A DNA stretch of 64,000 nucleotides from Streptomyces sp. MMG1121 (lineage in GTDB: Bacteria > Actinomycetota > Actinomycetes > Streptomycetales > Streptomycetaceae), in NCBI RefSeq assembly GCF_001280015.1, contig NZ_LGDV01000251.1:248001-312000 (forward strand). The letters are read 5' to 3'. Within the stretch, counting starts at the first letter, position 1; each line of letters opens with the position of its first letter. The notes beneath the pieces were generated by a model. That model did no database searches and had not been told where the DNA came from. It was given only the letters and a program-made list of their open reading frames with translations. Of this stretch, positions 8,856-17,388 are shown piece after piece. Position numbers and translations under genes: made by a program.

Positions 8856-10578
8856 CGAGCGGGGAAGCGGGGCGCGGGCGCAGTACGACGTCCTCGTCCC
8901 GCACTCCGGCGATCCGCAGGGTCAGCAGCGCCTCGCCCCGCGGACGGCCCTGCCGCAGCCAGGCGTAGACGACCGCCGCCACGAGCCCGGGAGGCGTCGC
9001 GGGTCCGGTCACCGCCGCCTCGATCACCCGACCGTCCCGCAGCCCGACCAGATGGCGACCGTCCCGCACCGCGCAGACTGCCAGCAGACTCCCGGGCAGC
9101 CTCGCCAGCGTGTCACGGATCCGGCGCAGCGCCTCGGCGTCGGATCCGGCGCGGTCGGTGCACTCGATCACGGAGGCGCTCTCGAGCAGCCGGCGATCGC
9201 GTTCCGCGTCCGAGCAGGCGAGATGGGCGAAACGGTAGGGGGCATCCTCCGCCTCGAACCCACCGCGCCCGTGCGACTGCCCGTACGCATGCGCCGTCGC
9301 CGGATACCGGCGCACCGCCACGACCGGACCGGCCGCCTCCTCGTCCGCCTCGGTGACGACCGTCCAGGAGGTGACGGGCGCGGCGGCCGGTTCCGGGGCG
9401 GGCAGCAGCAGGTCCGGCGGGGGCCCGGAGTTCGGCTCCGGAAGGTCCAGCAACTCGTAGACGGCCGTGCGCAGCCGCGCGAGCGCCTGCCCCGGTCCGG
9501 CGAAGGCCCGCCGCGCCACCGCTTCGTACCGCTCGGGGGCGTGGTCGCGTACGACGTCCTCGACCTGCGCCGCCAGATCCCCGCCCGGATCCAGGCGCCG
9601 CGCCGCCGCGGCCAGCTCGTCCGCCGCGGTGTCCGGCACCGCGTCGGCGCCGAACGCACCGAGCAGCACCGGTGTGCCGAGGGCGGCACCGTAGAGGGTC
9701 ACCGAGCCGTGGTCGCCGATCACGAGGTCCGCCGCGACCAGCGCCGGACGCCAGGCGTGCACGGGTGCCGTCAGCATCAGGCCCGCCTCGAGAGCCGAGG
9801 CCTGGAGCGCGCGGATCTGCCAGTCGCCGTGCGCCGACCAGACGTTGGGGTGGACGACGGCCGCCACCCGGTAGGCGTCGTGGGGGAGCGCGCCCAGGAG
9901 ACGGACCGGCAGGTCGGGGTGCCGGCCGAGCAGGGAGGTGGGTCCCCAGGTGGAGCTGATCACGACGAGCCGCTGACCCGTGCTGACGCCGAGGGCCGCC
10001 CGGTACGTGTCCCTGTGCGCCCGGCCGGTGCGCAACTCGTCGTAGCAGGGGTCGCCCAGCAGCAGGGTGCGGCCCGCAGTCTTGGGATGGGCGGCGAGGA
10101 GCTGCCGCTCCTGCTCCGGGTGTGACACGGCGAGGAAGGCGCGGCCGGACTCCAGCAGGGCGTCGGGGACGAGGCCGGACAGCCGGTCGTGCGATCCGCG
10201 GGCGTCCGGGACGCGTTTTTGGAAGCCCACGCCGTGCGGCAGCACCAGGACCGGGCAGTCGCCCTCCGGTATGTCCACGTTCTCGCTGGCCGTGAGGATC
10301 AGATCGGCCCTGATGTCCGCCAGCTGCTGCCATGGCATGACCCGGCATCCGGCGGCGCTGAGGAGCTCCGGCACCCCGTCGGCGAACGCGGAGGTGGGGT
10401 CGTGGGCGAAGACGACGCTCACCCGGGGGTCGTCGCGGAGCACGGCGGGCAGCGACTCGAGGACCCGTACGGTGGAGGTCACGGTACGGGCGGCGACGAC
10501 GAGCGTCCGTGCGGCGGGGAACGTACGCCAGCGGTGGGCGTCGGGGCCCACCGGGACCCGGAGGAATCCGGGTCTCAC
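8848..10578 (-). CDS. Glycosyltransferase-fold protein of unknown substrate
   Basis: A 576-residue protein. Residues about 15-400 look like a GT-B-type transferase of the CDP-glycerol glycerophosphotransferase kind: VLVLPHGVGFQKR, a central VVISSTWGPTSLLG strand-loop, and DLVIGDHGSVTLYGAALGTP, where an acidic and Gly-rich donor site is expected. Such proteins in Streptomyces are often mislabelled translation initiation factor 2; no IF2 GTPase motif is present. The C-terminal 170 residues are less conserved. The GTG at 10578 follows GGAGG with 5-nt spacing. A heptamer tandem repeat lies 25 bp upstream. Function, by family only, may be transfer to an envelope polymer. Confidence 0.7.
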   Translation of the reverse strand: MRPGFLRVPVGPDAHRWRTFPAARTLVVAARTVTSTVRVLESLPAVLRDDPRVSVVFAHDPTSAFADGVPELLSAAGCRVMPWQQLADIRADLILTASENVDIPEGDCPVLVLPHGVGFQKRVPDARGSHDRLSGLVPDALLESGRAFLAVSHPEQERQLLAAHPKTAGRTLLLGDPCYDELRTGRAHRDTYRAALGVSTGQRLVVISSTWGPTSLLGRHPDLPVRLLGALPHDAYRVAAVVHPNVWSAHGDWQIRALQASALEAGLMLTAPVHAWRPALVAADLVIGDHGSVTLYGAALGTPVLLGAFGADAVPDTAADELAAAARRLDPGGDLAAQVEDVVRDHAPERYEAVARRAFAGPGQALARLRTAVYELLDLPEPNSGPPPDLLLPAPEPAAAPVTSWTVVTEADEEAAGPVVAVRRYPATAHAYGQSHGRGGFEAEDAPYRFAHLACSDAERDRRLLESASVIECTDRAGSDAEALRRIRDTLARLPGSLLAVCAVRDGRHLVGLRDGRVIEAAVTGPATPPGLVAAVVYAWLRQGRPRGEALLTLRIAGVRDEDVVLRPRPASPLVS

Positions 10579-10602
10579 CGGAACCTCCGGGAACCGGTCA
10601 GC

Positions 10603-10647
<45 letters not shown>

Positions 10648-10789
10648 GACAGTCGCTTTATCAGATGACAAGTTGGCTGACAACCCTTCAGTTCTGATCG
10701 CTCCCGGCGGACCGGTCCACGGTAACGAATCACGGAGAGTGAGCCCAGGCCTCCGGGTGGGCCTGCCGCGGTCCGGTTCGTCGGTGTAG

Positions 10790-11365
10790 CGGGCCGCCGG
10801 CAGCCACGTGCGGGCGAAGCGGTCCGGGTCCGTCGGATCTGCTCGGCCACGGGCACCGCCCAGAGCCGGTCCAGCGGCTCCGCGCGCCAGCCCGCCCCGG
10901 GTGCCGCGACCGCCCGTACTCCCGCGCCCGCGCCGAGCCGCCCGCCGGGGGAGACGGTGGCCCCCTCGAGACCGATGCGGACGGTGTCGCCGGCGAGGTC
11001 GGCCAGGCCCAGGCCGCGCTCCGGGTCGGCGTCCCGCAGGAAGCCGGTGACCTGCTCGTCCACACCGGTGACGACGAGGTCGCGCAGCGCCGCCTGTCAG
11101 GCGGGGTCGGGCCACACGCGCGTGACGACGGCGTGGGCACCGGCAGGGAACGCACCATCCACCGCTCGGCATCGGCCAGGCACTGCCGCTCGTGCCGCTC
11201 CAGCCACTCCACGAGCTGCTTGAGGCCCACGACCGCCGGATCGTCCGCGATCTTCGGCGGCACCGACTTCAGCGGCCGCCCCGAGGCATTGCGGCACACC
11301 ACCTTCCCGCCGTCGAGGGCGACTTCGTAGTCGCCGGCCGACACCCACTCATACGTGCCTCCCGC
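10790..11365 (-). pseudogene. Decayed DUF4132-domain gene
   Basis: The minus strand first reads a good DUF4132-like segment: TYEWVSAGDYEVALDGGKVV, then KQLVEWLERHERQCLADAE and RWMVRSLPVP. The homology then jumps frame to VVTRVWPDPA and meets a TGA at 11097-11099 where the family has Trp (TGG). It continues in another frame as VTGFLRDADPERGLG before fading into non-homologous sequence. At least one frameshift (about 11135), one nonsense change and truncation at both ends are visible, so the gene is dead. DUF4132 proteins are large (about 1000 residues) and of unknown role. Confidence 0.7.
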
Positions 11366-11408
11366 ACACGCACTGATCAAGTGACGGGAACTGCGGGGCA
11401 GCGCACTG

Positions 11409-11439
11409 ACAACGCCCCCCGGAGGCCGGAGGGCGTTGT
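11409..11439 (-). terminator. Hairpin downstream of the DUF5997 gene
   Basis: A 9-bp perfect stem (11409-11417 with 11431-11439) with a GC-rich loop that can pair further, 35 bp past the stop codon of the minus-strand DUF5997 gene. There is no strong T tract, as is common in Streptomyces. Confidence 0.6.
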
Positions 11440-11473
11440 GGACAGGCAGGAAAGCGGAGGTGGAAGGGGGCGG

Positions 11474-11875
11474 TCAGTCGCGCCCGTCGGCGCGTTCCGC
11501 CTTCTCCTGCTTCAGGTTCTTGATCCGCGCGGCCTCCTTGCGGACCTCGGCCTGGGTGGCGCGCTCCTTCTCCAGCCACTGGGGCCGCTCCTGCTTGAGC
11601 GCCTCGATCTGCTCGGTCGTCAGTGCCTCGGTGACCCCGCCGCGCGCGAGGCCGGCGATGGACACGCCGAGCTTCGCGGCGACCACCGGACGCGGGTGGG
11701 GGCCGGTGCGGCGCAGCTCGCTCAGCCACTGCGGCGGGTTCGCCTGCAGCTCGTTCAGTTCGGCGCGCGTGACGACGCCCTCCTGGAACGAGGCGGGGGT
11801 GGCGGGGAGGTACACACCCAGCTTCTTCGCCGCGGTCGCGGGCTTCATCGTCTGGGTGCTCTGCTGCGAACTCAT
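11474..11875 (-). CDS. DUF5997-family protein
   Basis: A 133-residue actinobacterial protein beginning MSSQQSTQTMKPATAAKKLG. The N-terminal part has a repeated alpha-helical pattern (TAAKKLGVYLPATPASFQE, later VAAKLGVSIAGLARGGVTE), suggesting two related helical modules. The C-terminus is a highly charged helix rich in Lys, Glu and Arg. The function of DUF5997 is not known. It is divergent from the LysR-effector-domain gene at 11934, 58 bp away, an arrangement I recall as conserved in Streptomyces, so the pair is probably functionally linked. The ATG at 11875 was preferred over upstream frame that lacks homology. Confidence 0.8.
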   Translation of the reverse strand: MSSQQSTQTMKPATAAKKLGVYLPATPASFQEGVVTRAELNELQANPPQWLSELRRTGPHPRPVVAAKLGVSIAGLARGGVTEALTTEQIEALKQERPQWLEKERATQAEVRKEAARIKNLKQEKAERADGRD

Positions 11876-11933
11876 GAGGTCAAGGGTATCGGCCGCGTGC
11901 CCGGCCGCCGACCACGGCCGGTAACCTGGCCTG

Positions 11934-12695
11934 GTGACAGGCTCGGAGGAATCACCGTCGTTCCGGCTCGCGTACGTCCCCGGAGTGACGCCCGCCAAAT
12001 GGGTGAAGACCTGGAACGAACGCCAGCCGGACATCCCGCTCACCCTCGTCCAGGTCCCCGCCGCCGAGGTGCCGGAGATCCTGCGCGCGGGCGAGGCCGA
12101 CGCGGGTCTCGTACGGCTCCCGGTCGACCGTACGTTCTTCAGCGCGATCCCCCTCTACACCGAGACCACGGTGGTCGTCGTGCCCAAGGACCATCTGATC
12201 ACGGCCGCGGAGGAGGTCACCCTCGCCGACCTCGCCGACGAGGTGCTCTTCCACCCCCTGGACGACGTCTTCGACTGGGACAGCCCGCCGGGGGAGCCCG
12301 CTTTCGAGCGCCCCGCGACGACACCGGACGCGATCGAACTGGTCGCCGCGAACGTCGGCCTCCTGGTCGTCCCGCAGTCCCTGGCCCGCCTCTACCACCG
12401 CAAGGACCTCACCTACCGCCCGGTCACCGACGGCCCCCAGTCGAGCGTCGCCCTGTCCTGGCCGGAGGAGGCCACCACCGACCTGGTGGAGGACTTCATC
12501 GGCATCGTCCGCGGCCGCACGGTCAACAGCACCCGGGGCCGCGAGAAGCCTCCCGCCGAGCAGAAGACCAAGCGTTCCGAGAGCGCGGCCACCCGCAAGA
12601 AGCCACAGGCGAAGTCCCCGGGCCGCACACCGCGCCCCCGCGCGACCGGAGGCAAGCCGACCCCCAAACGCGGCAAGCCGCGCCGGAGGTCCTGA
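11934..12695 (+). CDS. LysR-type substrate-binding domain protein lacking HTH
   Basis: A 253-residue protein whose residues 8-195 match the periplasmic-binding-like effector domain of LysR regulators: FRLAYVPGVTPAKWVKTWNE, VPEILRAGEADAGLVRLPVD, then VVPKDHLITAAEEVTLADLAD. The usual N-terminal winged helix is absent. The GTG start at 11934 leaves only a few residues before the effector fold. The last 55 residues form a strongly basic, Pro/Lys/Arg-rich tail that could bind nucleic acid in place of a helix-turn-helix. It is divergent from DUF5997. It may act as a ligand sensor or co-regulator; this is inference. Confidence 0.85.
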   Translation: MTGSEESPSFRLAYVPGVTPAKWVKTWNERQPDIPLTLVQVPAAEVPEILRAGEADAGLVRLPVDRTFFSAIPLYTETTVVVVPKDHLITAAEEVTLADLADEVLFHPLDDVFDWDSPPGEPAFERPATTPDAIELVAANVGLLVVPQSLARLYHRKDLTYRPVTDGPQSSVALSWPEEATTDLVEDFIGIVRGRTVNSTRGREKPPAEQKTKRSESAATRKKPQAKSPGRTPRPRATGGKPTPKRGKPRRRS

Positions 12696-12748
12696 GCCGA
12701 CGGCGGCGCCAGCGTACGGCGGCGGCCGGGCGGATCAGAGGCGAAGGC

Positions 12749-14218
12749 CTAAGGCTGAGACCCCTGCCGAGCCGCCTCGGCCCTCCGCTCCCCCTCGGGG
12801 TGAGCGCGGCGTTCCCGCAGGTCGGTGTAGGCCAGGAGGAGGGCGAGCAGGATGATGCCGACGGATGTCAGCAGGCCGAGCTGGAGCGCGGTCGCGGGGC
12901 TGCCGTGATGGGCCAGGTGGGCGAAGTACACCGAGCCCACGACGGCGATGCCGCCCGCCGAGCCGATGCGCTGAGCGGTCTGCAGCGCACCACCCGCGGC
13001 TCCGCCCCGGCCCACGGGCACGCGGGACAGGGTGAGCGTGGTGTTCGGCGAGATGGTCAGGCCCGAACCGATGCCCGCGACGAGCAGCGGCAGTGCGACT
13101 CCCCAGGCCACGGCCCGCCCCGGCACGAACTGCACGGCCGTGATGACACCGAGCATCCCCACCGCCACCGTGCTCAGCCCGGCGATGACCAGCCGACGCC
13201 CGAACCGCAGCACCAGTCGGCCCCCGGCGGCGGCGCCCACGGCCGCGCCCAGCGCGAACGGCATGGACGACAGGCCCGCCGCGAGCGCGCTGTATCCCAT
13301 GCTGTTCTGCAGGAACAGCGTGTAGACGAAGAACAACGTCGTGAATCCGGCGAAGTACACCAGGCTCAGCAGCGTGCCGAGCGAGAAGGAGCGCAGCTCG
13401 AACAGCCCGAGGTCGATCAGCGGAGCCCGGCCGCGGCGCCCCTGGTGCTGCTCCCACGCCCAGAACGCGGCCAGCAGACCGCCGCCGACCGGGAGCAGGG
13501 CCCACTTCAGCGGCCCGTGCCACTGCTGGTTCTGCACCAGGGGCAGCATGAGGGCGAGCACACCCGAACCCAGCAGCAGTACGCCCGGCAGGTCGAAGTA
13601 CTCGCGCTTGCCCGGTGAGCCGGGGGAGCGGGGCAGCAGCCGCAGTGCCGCGCAGAAGACGGCGACCCCGATGGGCAGGTTGACGTAGAAGACCCAGCGC
13701 CAGCCGTCGGGTCCGCCGGCCGCCTGGATCAGCAGGCCGCCCGCGAGCGGGCCGACCGCCGTGGAGATCCCGATGGTGCTGCCCATCATGCCGAACGCGC
13801 GGGCCCGCTCCGGGCCCTGGAACATCTGCTGGATCAGCGCCGAGGTCTGCGGTGCGATCAGGCCCGCGGACGCCCCCTGGACCAGCCGGAACAGCACCAG
13901 CCAGGCGGCGCCGGAGGACAGCCCGCAGGCCGCCGAGGCCAGCGTGAACAGGGCGAGCCCGGTCAGGAAGGTCTCGCGCCGCCCCCGCATGTCCCCGAGC
14001 CGCCCCGCCGGGACGAGCGAGAGGCCGAAGGCGAGCGCGTAGCCGGACATCACCCACGACAGGTCCGCCTCGTCGGCGCCCAGCCCGCGCTCCATCGAGG
14101 GCAGGGCCACGTTCACGATCGACGTGTCCAGCAAGGTCATGAAGGCAGCGGTCAGACAGACAGCGAGTGCTTTCCACCGCCGGTCGCCGACGGCCGGTCC
14201 CGCCTGGTCTGTGGTCAT
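12749..14218 (-). CDS. MFS drug exporter, DHA2 (EmrB/QacA) type
   Basis: A 489-residue membrane protein with about 14 hydrophobic segments. Family signatures are FMTLLDTSIVNVALPSM (DHA2 motif in helix 1), PAGRLGDMRGRRETF (motif A between helices 2 and 3) and LVQGASAGLIAPQTSALIQQ (motif C region). It should export drugs or small metabolites with proton antiport in the cytoplasmic membrane. No TetR or MarR gene is immediately adjacent. The next upstream minus-strand gene, 149 bp away, is an HAD hydrolase. Substrate unknown. Confidence 0.93.
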   Translation of the reverse strand: MTTDQAGPAVGDRRWKALAVCLTAAFMTLLDTSIVNVALPSMERGLGADEADLSWVMSGYALAFGLSLVPAGRLGDMRGRRETFLTGLALFTLASAACGLSSGAAWLVLFRLVQGASAGLIAPQTSALIQQMFQGPERARAFGMMGSTIGISTAVGPLAGGLLIQAAGGPDGWRWVFYVNLPIGVAVFCAALRLLPRSPGSPGKREYFDLPGVLLLGSGVLALMLPLVQNQQWHGPLKWALLPVGGGLLAAFWAWEQHQGRRGRAPLIDLGLFELRSFSLGTLLSLVYFAGFTTLFFVYTLFLQNSMGYSALAAGLSSMPFALGAAVGAAAGGRLVLRFGRRLVIAGLSTVAVGMLGVITAVQFVPGRAVAWGVALPLLVAGIGSGLTISPNTTLTLSRVPVGRGGAAGGALQTAQRIGSAGGIAVVGSVYFAHLAHHGSPATALQLGLLTSVGIILLALLLAYTDLRERRAHPEGERRAEAARQGSQP

Positions 14219-14367
14219 GTGATCACGCTAGGCAGCCACGGCCCCTCCCGCACGACGGGACATCCGGGCGCACCACGGCGGACCGGCGCGAACGGCCGTG
14301 TCCGCAGTGCCAGTCGCACCGGCCCCCGTGGCCGCAGGACAGGCTCGTGTACTGGCCCGTACGGGGC

Positions 14368-15066
14368 TCAGTGAGCGCGGGCGGCGGTGTCCCGCAGCCA
14401 CGCGTACGCCGACTGCGCCGTGAACTCCCCCTGGCCGCCGTGCAGCAGCAGGTCCGCCGTGGCGAACTCGGGCGCGAGGGCCTGTGCCGCCACGTACGGG
14501 ATCGCGAGGCACCGCATCCCGGCCGCGTGGGCGGCGGCCGCGCCCGGCGCCGCGTCCTCCAGGACCACGCAGTCGACGGGGTCCGTGCCCAGGCGCCGGG
14601 CCGCCTCCAGGAAGACGTCGGGAGCGGGCTTGCCGTGCGGCACCTCCTCCGCGGACACCACCGTGCGCAGGTACGCGCCCAGGCCCGTCCCCGCGAGGAT
14701 CACCTCGATCGCCTCCGGGGAGGACCCCGAGGCGACCGCCGTCGGCACCCCGTCGGCGGCCAGCAGCTCCACGAACTTGCGCATCTCGGGGTACACCGGC
14801 GTCCGGGCGCGCGCGAGTTCCAGATAGCGGAGGTTCATCTCGGCGAGCAGATCGCCCTCCGGAGCGCTCAGACCGTGGCGCTCCCGCCACCGGGCCACCG
14901 TCTCCCCGGTGCTGACGCCGACGTAACTCTCGTGTTCCGCCCAGGTGAAGTCCGGTACGCCATGCGCGGCCAGGGTCTGCCGGCTCGCCTCGTAGTAGTT
15001 GGGCTCGCTGTCCACCAGCGTGCCGTCGAGATCGAAGATGACCGAGAGAGTGCCGAGATCGCTCAT
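14368..15066 (-). CDS. HAD-superfamily hydrolase
   Basis: A 232-residue phosphatase-like protein of the beta-phosphoglucomutase/phosphoglycolate phosphatase group. Motif I FDLDGTLVDSEP places the nucleophile Asp near residue 12, motif II is VASGSSPEAI, the conserved Lys is in GKPAPDVF, and motif IV is CVVLEDAAPG. It should dephosphorylate or isomerise a small phosphorylated metabolite in the cytosol. The ATG at 15066 was chosen; another in-frame ATG lies at 15078. It starts about 20 bp after the Lrp gene and is probably co-transcribed with it. Confidence 0.9.
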   Translation of the reverse strand: MSDLGTLSVIFDLDGTLVDSEPNYYEASRQTLAAHGVPDFTWAEHESYVGVSTGETVARWRERHGLSAPEGDLLAEMNLRYLELARARTPVYPEMRKFVELLAADGVPTAVASGSSPEAIEVILAGTGLGAYLRTVVSAEEVPHGKPAPDVFLEAARRLGTDPVDCVVLEDAAPGAAAAHAAGMRCLAIPYVAAQALAPEFATADLLLHGGQGEFTAQSAYAWLRDTAARAH

Positions 15067-15086
15067 GCGGTCCAGCATGCCAAGTG

Positions 15087-15563
15087 TCAGGCGCGGGCCG
15101 CCCGGCCGACCGACTCCACCAGGGGCAGCAGCCGGTGCGGGACGCGCTCGCGCAGCGCCACCTCGGTACGGGTGCGCACCACGCCCGGGAGGCTGATCAG
15201 TTTCTGGATGACGTCCTCCAGATGGGCGTTGTCCCGGCCCACCACGCGCGCGAGCAGATCCCCGCCACCGGTGATGGAGAACGCCTCCACGATCTCCGGT
15301 ACGGCGGCCAGCGCGTCTCCCACGTCGTCCAGATGGCCCTGGGTGACCTCGATGTGCACGAACGCCAGCACCGGATGGCCCAGGGCGGCGGGGGAGAGGG
15401 AGGGGCCCGTGCCGGTGATCACGCCGTCCCGTTCCATCCGGTCCAGCCGCGCCTGGAGCGTGCCGCGCGCGATGCCGAGGACGCGCGCGTACTCGCGCAC
15501 ACTGGTGCGCGGCTGCTCCAGGAGGAGTCGCAGGATGCGGGTGTCGAGTTCGTCCACGGCCAT
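15087..15563 (-). CDS. Lrp/AsnC-family transcriptional regulator
   Basis: A 158-residue regulator. Residues 3-60 form the winged-helix domain (LDTRILRLLLEQPRTSVREY, ARGTLQARLDRMERDGVI), and the rest is the RAM ligand-binding domain (VLAFVHIEVTQGHLDDVGDA, FSITGGGDLLARVVGRDNAH). Such proteins bind DNA as octamers and respond to amino acids. The ATG at 15563 is preferred over one at 15581 because it gives the family N-terminus. It is divergent from the FUSC gene at 15794 and upstream of the HAD gene. Two copies of a 16-bp motif lie in the divergent region. Confidence 0.92.
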   Translation of the reverse strand: MAVDELDTRILRLLLEQPRTSVREYARVLGIARGTLQARLDRMERDGVITGTGPSLSPAALGHPVLAFVHIEVTQGHLDDVGDALAAVPEIVEAFSITGGGDLLARVVGRDNAHLEDVIQKLISLPGVVRTRTEVALRERVPHRLLPLVESVGRAARA

Positions 15564-15573
15564 GATGGACGAC

Positions 15574-15589
15574 TGTACCAATGGCTCAG
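15574..15589. promoter_or_regulatory. Putative Lrp operator, copy 1
   Basis: TGTACCAATGGCTCAG, 11 bp upstream of the Lrp start. It matches 14 of 16 bases with a second copy at 15663-15678 in the same orientation. Position suggests autoregulation of the Lrp gene. Confidence 0.45.
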
Positions 15590-15662
15590 CCGTGCCGCGC
15601 CCCCGTAGGCCGCTCTGCCTGGTCCTTTGGCTTTTCGGTGGCTGTCGGCCGCAGACTCGTCC

Positions 15663-15678
15663 TGTACCAATGGACCAG
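15663..15678. promoter_or_regulatory. Putative Lrp operator, copy 2
   Basis: TGTACCAATGGACCAG, the second copy of the motif, spaced 89 bp from the first (about 8.5 helical turns), and 116 bp upstream of the FUSC start. It lies in the Lrp/FUSC divergent region. Confidence 0.45.
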
Positions 15679-15793
15679 TGATTCGGCGAACACTTGAGCC
15701 AGTGAGCCGAGTGATGCTCTCATGGACACGTCGATGGCGCTGCGGACCTCCGCGGCGCCTTTTCTGTGCCGGTGTTCCATGGGGAGGGCAGCA

Positions 15794-17284
15794 GTGCTGA
15801 AGAGGATGTTCGTGGCGCCGGACCCGGGCCGGGCGCGGTTGCGCTTCGCCGCTCGGGCCGTCCTCGGCATCGGGCTGGCGGTCGTGGTCTGCCTCCTCGC
15901 CGGACACACCCTCGTCGGCGCGGTCACCGGCGGTCTCGCCGCGCTGCTCGCGCTGTTCACCGTCGCCGACGCGACCGTGCGCGGGCAGGCGGTCACCACC
16001 GCGCTGCTGCCCGCCGTGGGCCTGCCGGTGCTCGCCGCAGCGGCCGAGCTGCACGCGTTCCCCGTCGCACGCGACCTCGCCTTCCTCGCCGTCGTCGGCG
16101 CCGGGGTGTACGCGCGCCGCTGGGGCCCGCGCGGGCACAGCCTCGGCGTGTTCGCCTTCATGACCTTCTTCGTGGCGCAGTTCCTGCACGCGACCCCGGA
16201 GAAGCTGCCCGGTCTGTACGCCGCCGTGCTGCTGGCCGTACTCAGTGCCGCCGTGGTCCGCTTCGGTCTGTGGTGCTACGAACGCCGGCTGCCCCCGGCC
16301 GCCCTCCCCGCGCCGCCCGCCGGGACCGGGCTCCTGCGGGTCACCACGCGGCAGGCCCTCCAGGCGACCGCGGGCGCCGGCTTCGCGCTGGTCGTGGGCC
16401 AGCTGGTGTCCGGACAGCGCTGGTACTGGGCGGTCGGCGCCACCTGGTGGATCTTCGTCAACACCGCCTCGCGCGGCGAGACACTGGTCCGCGGCTTCCG
16501 GCGGGTGCTCGGCACGCTGATCGGCATCGGCCTGGGCTTCCTCGTCGCCGTCCCCGTGCACGGCGCGCCCGTACCGACCGCCGCCCTGCTCGCGGTCGCC
16601 GTCTTCGGCATCTTCTACTCGGCCGCCGTCTCCTACACCTGGATGATGCTCTGGGTGACCCTGCTCGCCGAACTGCTCTACGGCCTCCTCGGCGTCCTCC
16701 ATCCCGCACTGCTGGCCCTGAGGCTCGCCGAGACCGGCGTGGGCGCGCTCGGCGCCGCACTGGCCGTGCTGTTCGTCCTGCCGGTCACCACCCACGCCAT
16801 CACCGACGGCTGGATCCAGCGCGCCCTGCGCTGCGTCCACGCCTGCACCGCCGAGGCCGCGGACCGGCTCGCCGGCTCCGCGACGGCCGATCCGGCGCCG
16901 CGCGTGGCCGAACTGGAGCAGTTGCTCGGCAGGGTCCGGCTCGCGGTCGCCCCGCTGGTGCACCCGCTGAACCCGATGCCGGCCCGCAAGCGGCGCGCCC
17001 GCCGGGTCCTCGCGCTCCTCGACGACTGCGCCCGCGAGGTACGCGGCCTGGTGGCCGTCGCGGCCGACCCCGAGGCCTCGCACGACGCCCGGCTGGCCGC
17101 GGCCTGCTGGCGCGTGGAGGCCGCCGTCGAGGCGCTCACCGCGGGGCGCCCGGAGCCGGTCGGCGGCCCGGCCGAGCAGCCCGCCGAGCCCGCCCTGGCC
17201 CATCTGCACGGCCTGGAGCGCGCCCTCGCCGACCTCGCCGAACCCCTGCGGGCACCGTCGGGTTCGCGGCTGGTGGGGGCCTGA
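15794..17284 (+). CDS. FUSC-family inner-membrane protein
   Basis: A 496-residue integral membrane protein of the fusaric-acid-resistance/aromatic acid exporter group. It has two blocks of hydrophobic helices (about residues 20-170 and 195-340), with the FUSC-like core containing WYWAVGATWWIFVNTASRGE and LGTLIGIGLGFLVAVP. A cytoplasmic alpha-helical C-terminal domain with Leu/Glu/Arg runs follows. The GTG at 15794 follows a strong GGGGAGGG site; open frame extends to 15722. It is divergent from the Lrp regulator and so may be its target. The exported compound is unknown; aromatic or weak acids are plausible by family. Confidence 0.85.
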   Translation: MLKRMFVAPDPGRARLRFAARAVLGIGLAVVVCLLAGHTLVGAVTGGLAALLALFTVADATVRGQAVTTALLPAVGLPVLAAAAELHAFPVARDLAFLAVVGAGVYARRWGPRGHSLGVFAFMTFFVAQFLHATPEKLPGLYAAVLLAVLSAAVVRFGLWCYERRLPPAALPAPPAGTGLLRVTTRQALQATAGAGFALVVGQLVSGQRWYWAVGATWWIFVNTASRGETLVRGFRRVLGTLIGIGLGFLVAVPVHGAPVPTAALLAVAVFGIFYSAAVSYTWMMLWVTLLAELLYGLLGVLHPALLALRLAETGVGALGAALAVLFVLPVTTHAITDGWIQRALRCVHACTAEAADRLAGSATADPAPRVAELEQLLGRVRLAVAPLVHPLNPMPARKRRARRVLALLDDCAREVRGLVAVAADPEASHDARLAAACWRVEAAVEALTAGRPEPVGGPAEQPAEPALAHLHGLERALADLAEPLRAPSGSRLVGA

Positions 17285-17321
17285 GCCGAAGCGGAGCCGG
17301 CGCAAGACACCGCCGCACCTC

Positions 17322-17336
17322 TTGGTCTAGACCGAA
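17322..17336. promoter_or_regulatory. DasR-like operator (dre) before the lactonase gene
   Basis: TTGGTCTAGACCGAA contains the 10-bp perfect palindrome GGTCTAGACC (17324-17333). The published DasR-responsive element is close to ACTGGTCTAGACCAGT, so the core matches fully and the flanks partly. It lies 52 bp upstream of the lactonase start, where a promoter should be. Confidence 0.6.
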
Positions 17337-17388
17337 ATGACCGACTGCTACCGTCGGCCCGGACTGGCTCGACCGAGAGGGGACAGCG

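Noticed and set aside
15419..17305. Long minus-strand frame over the FUSC gene at 15794
   Set aside because: Same kind of shadow; the sense frame is a clear membrane protein.
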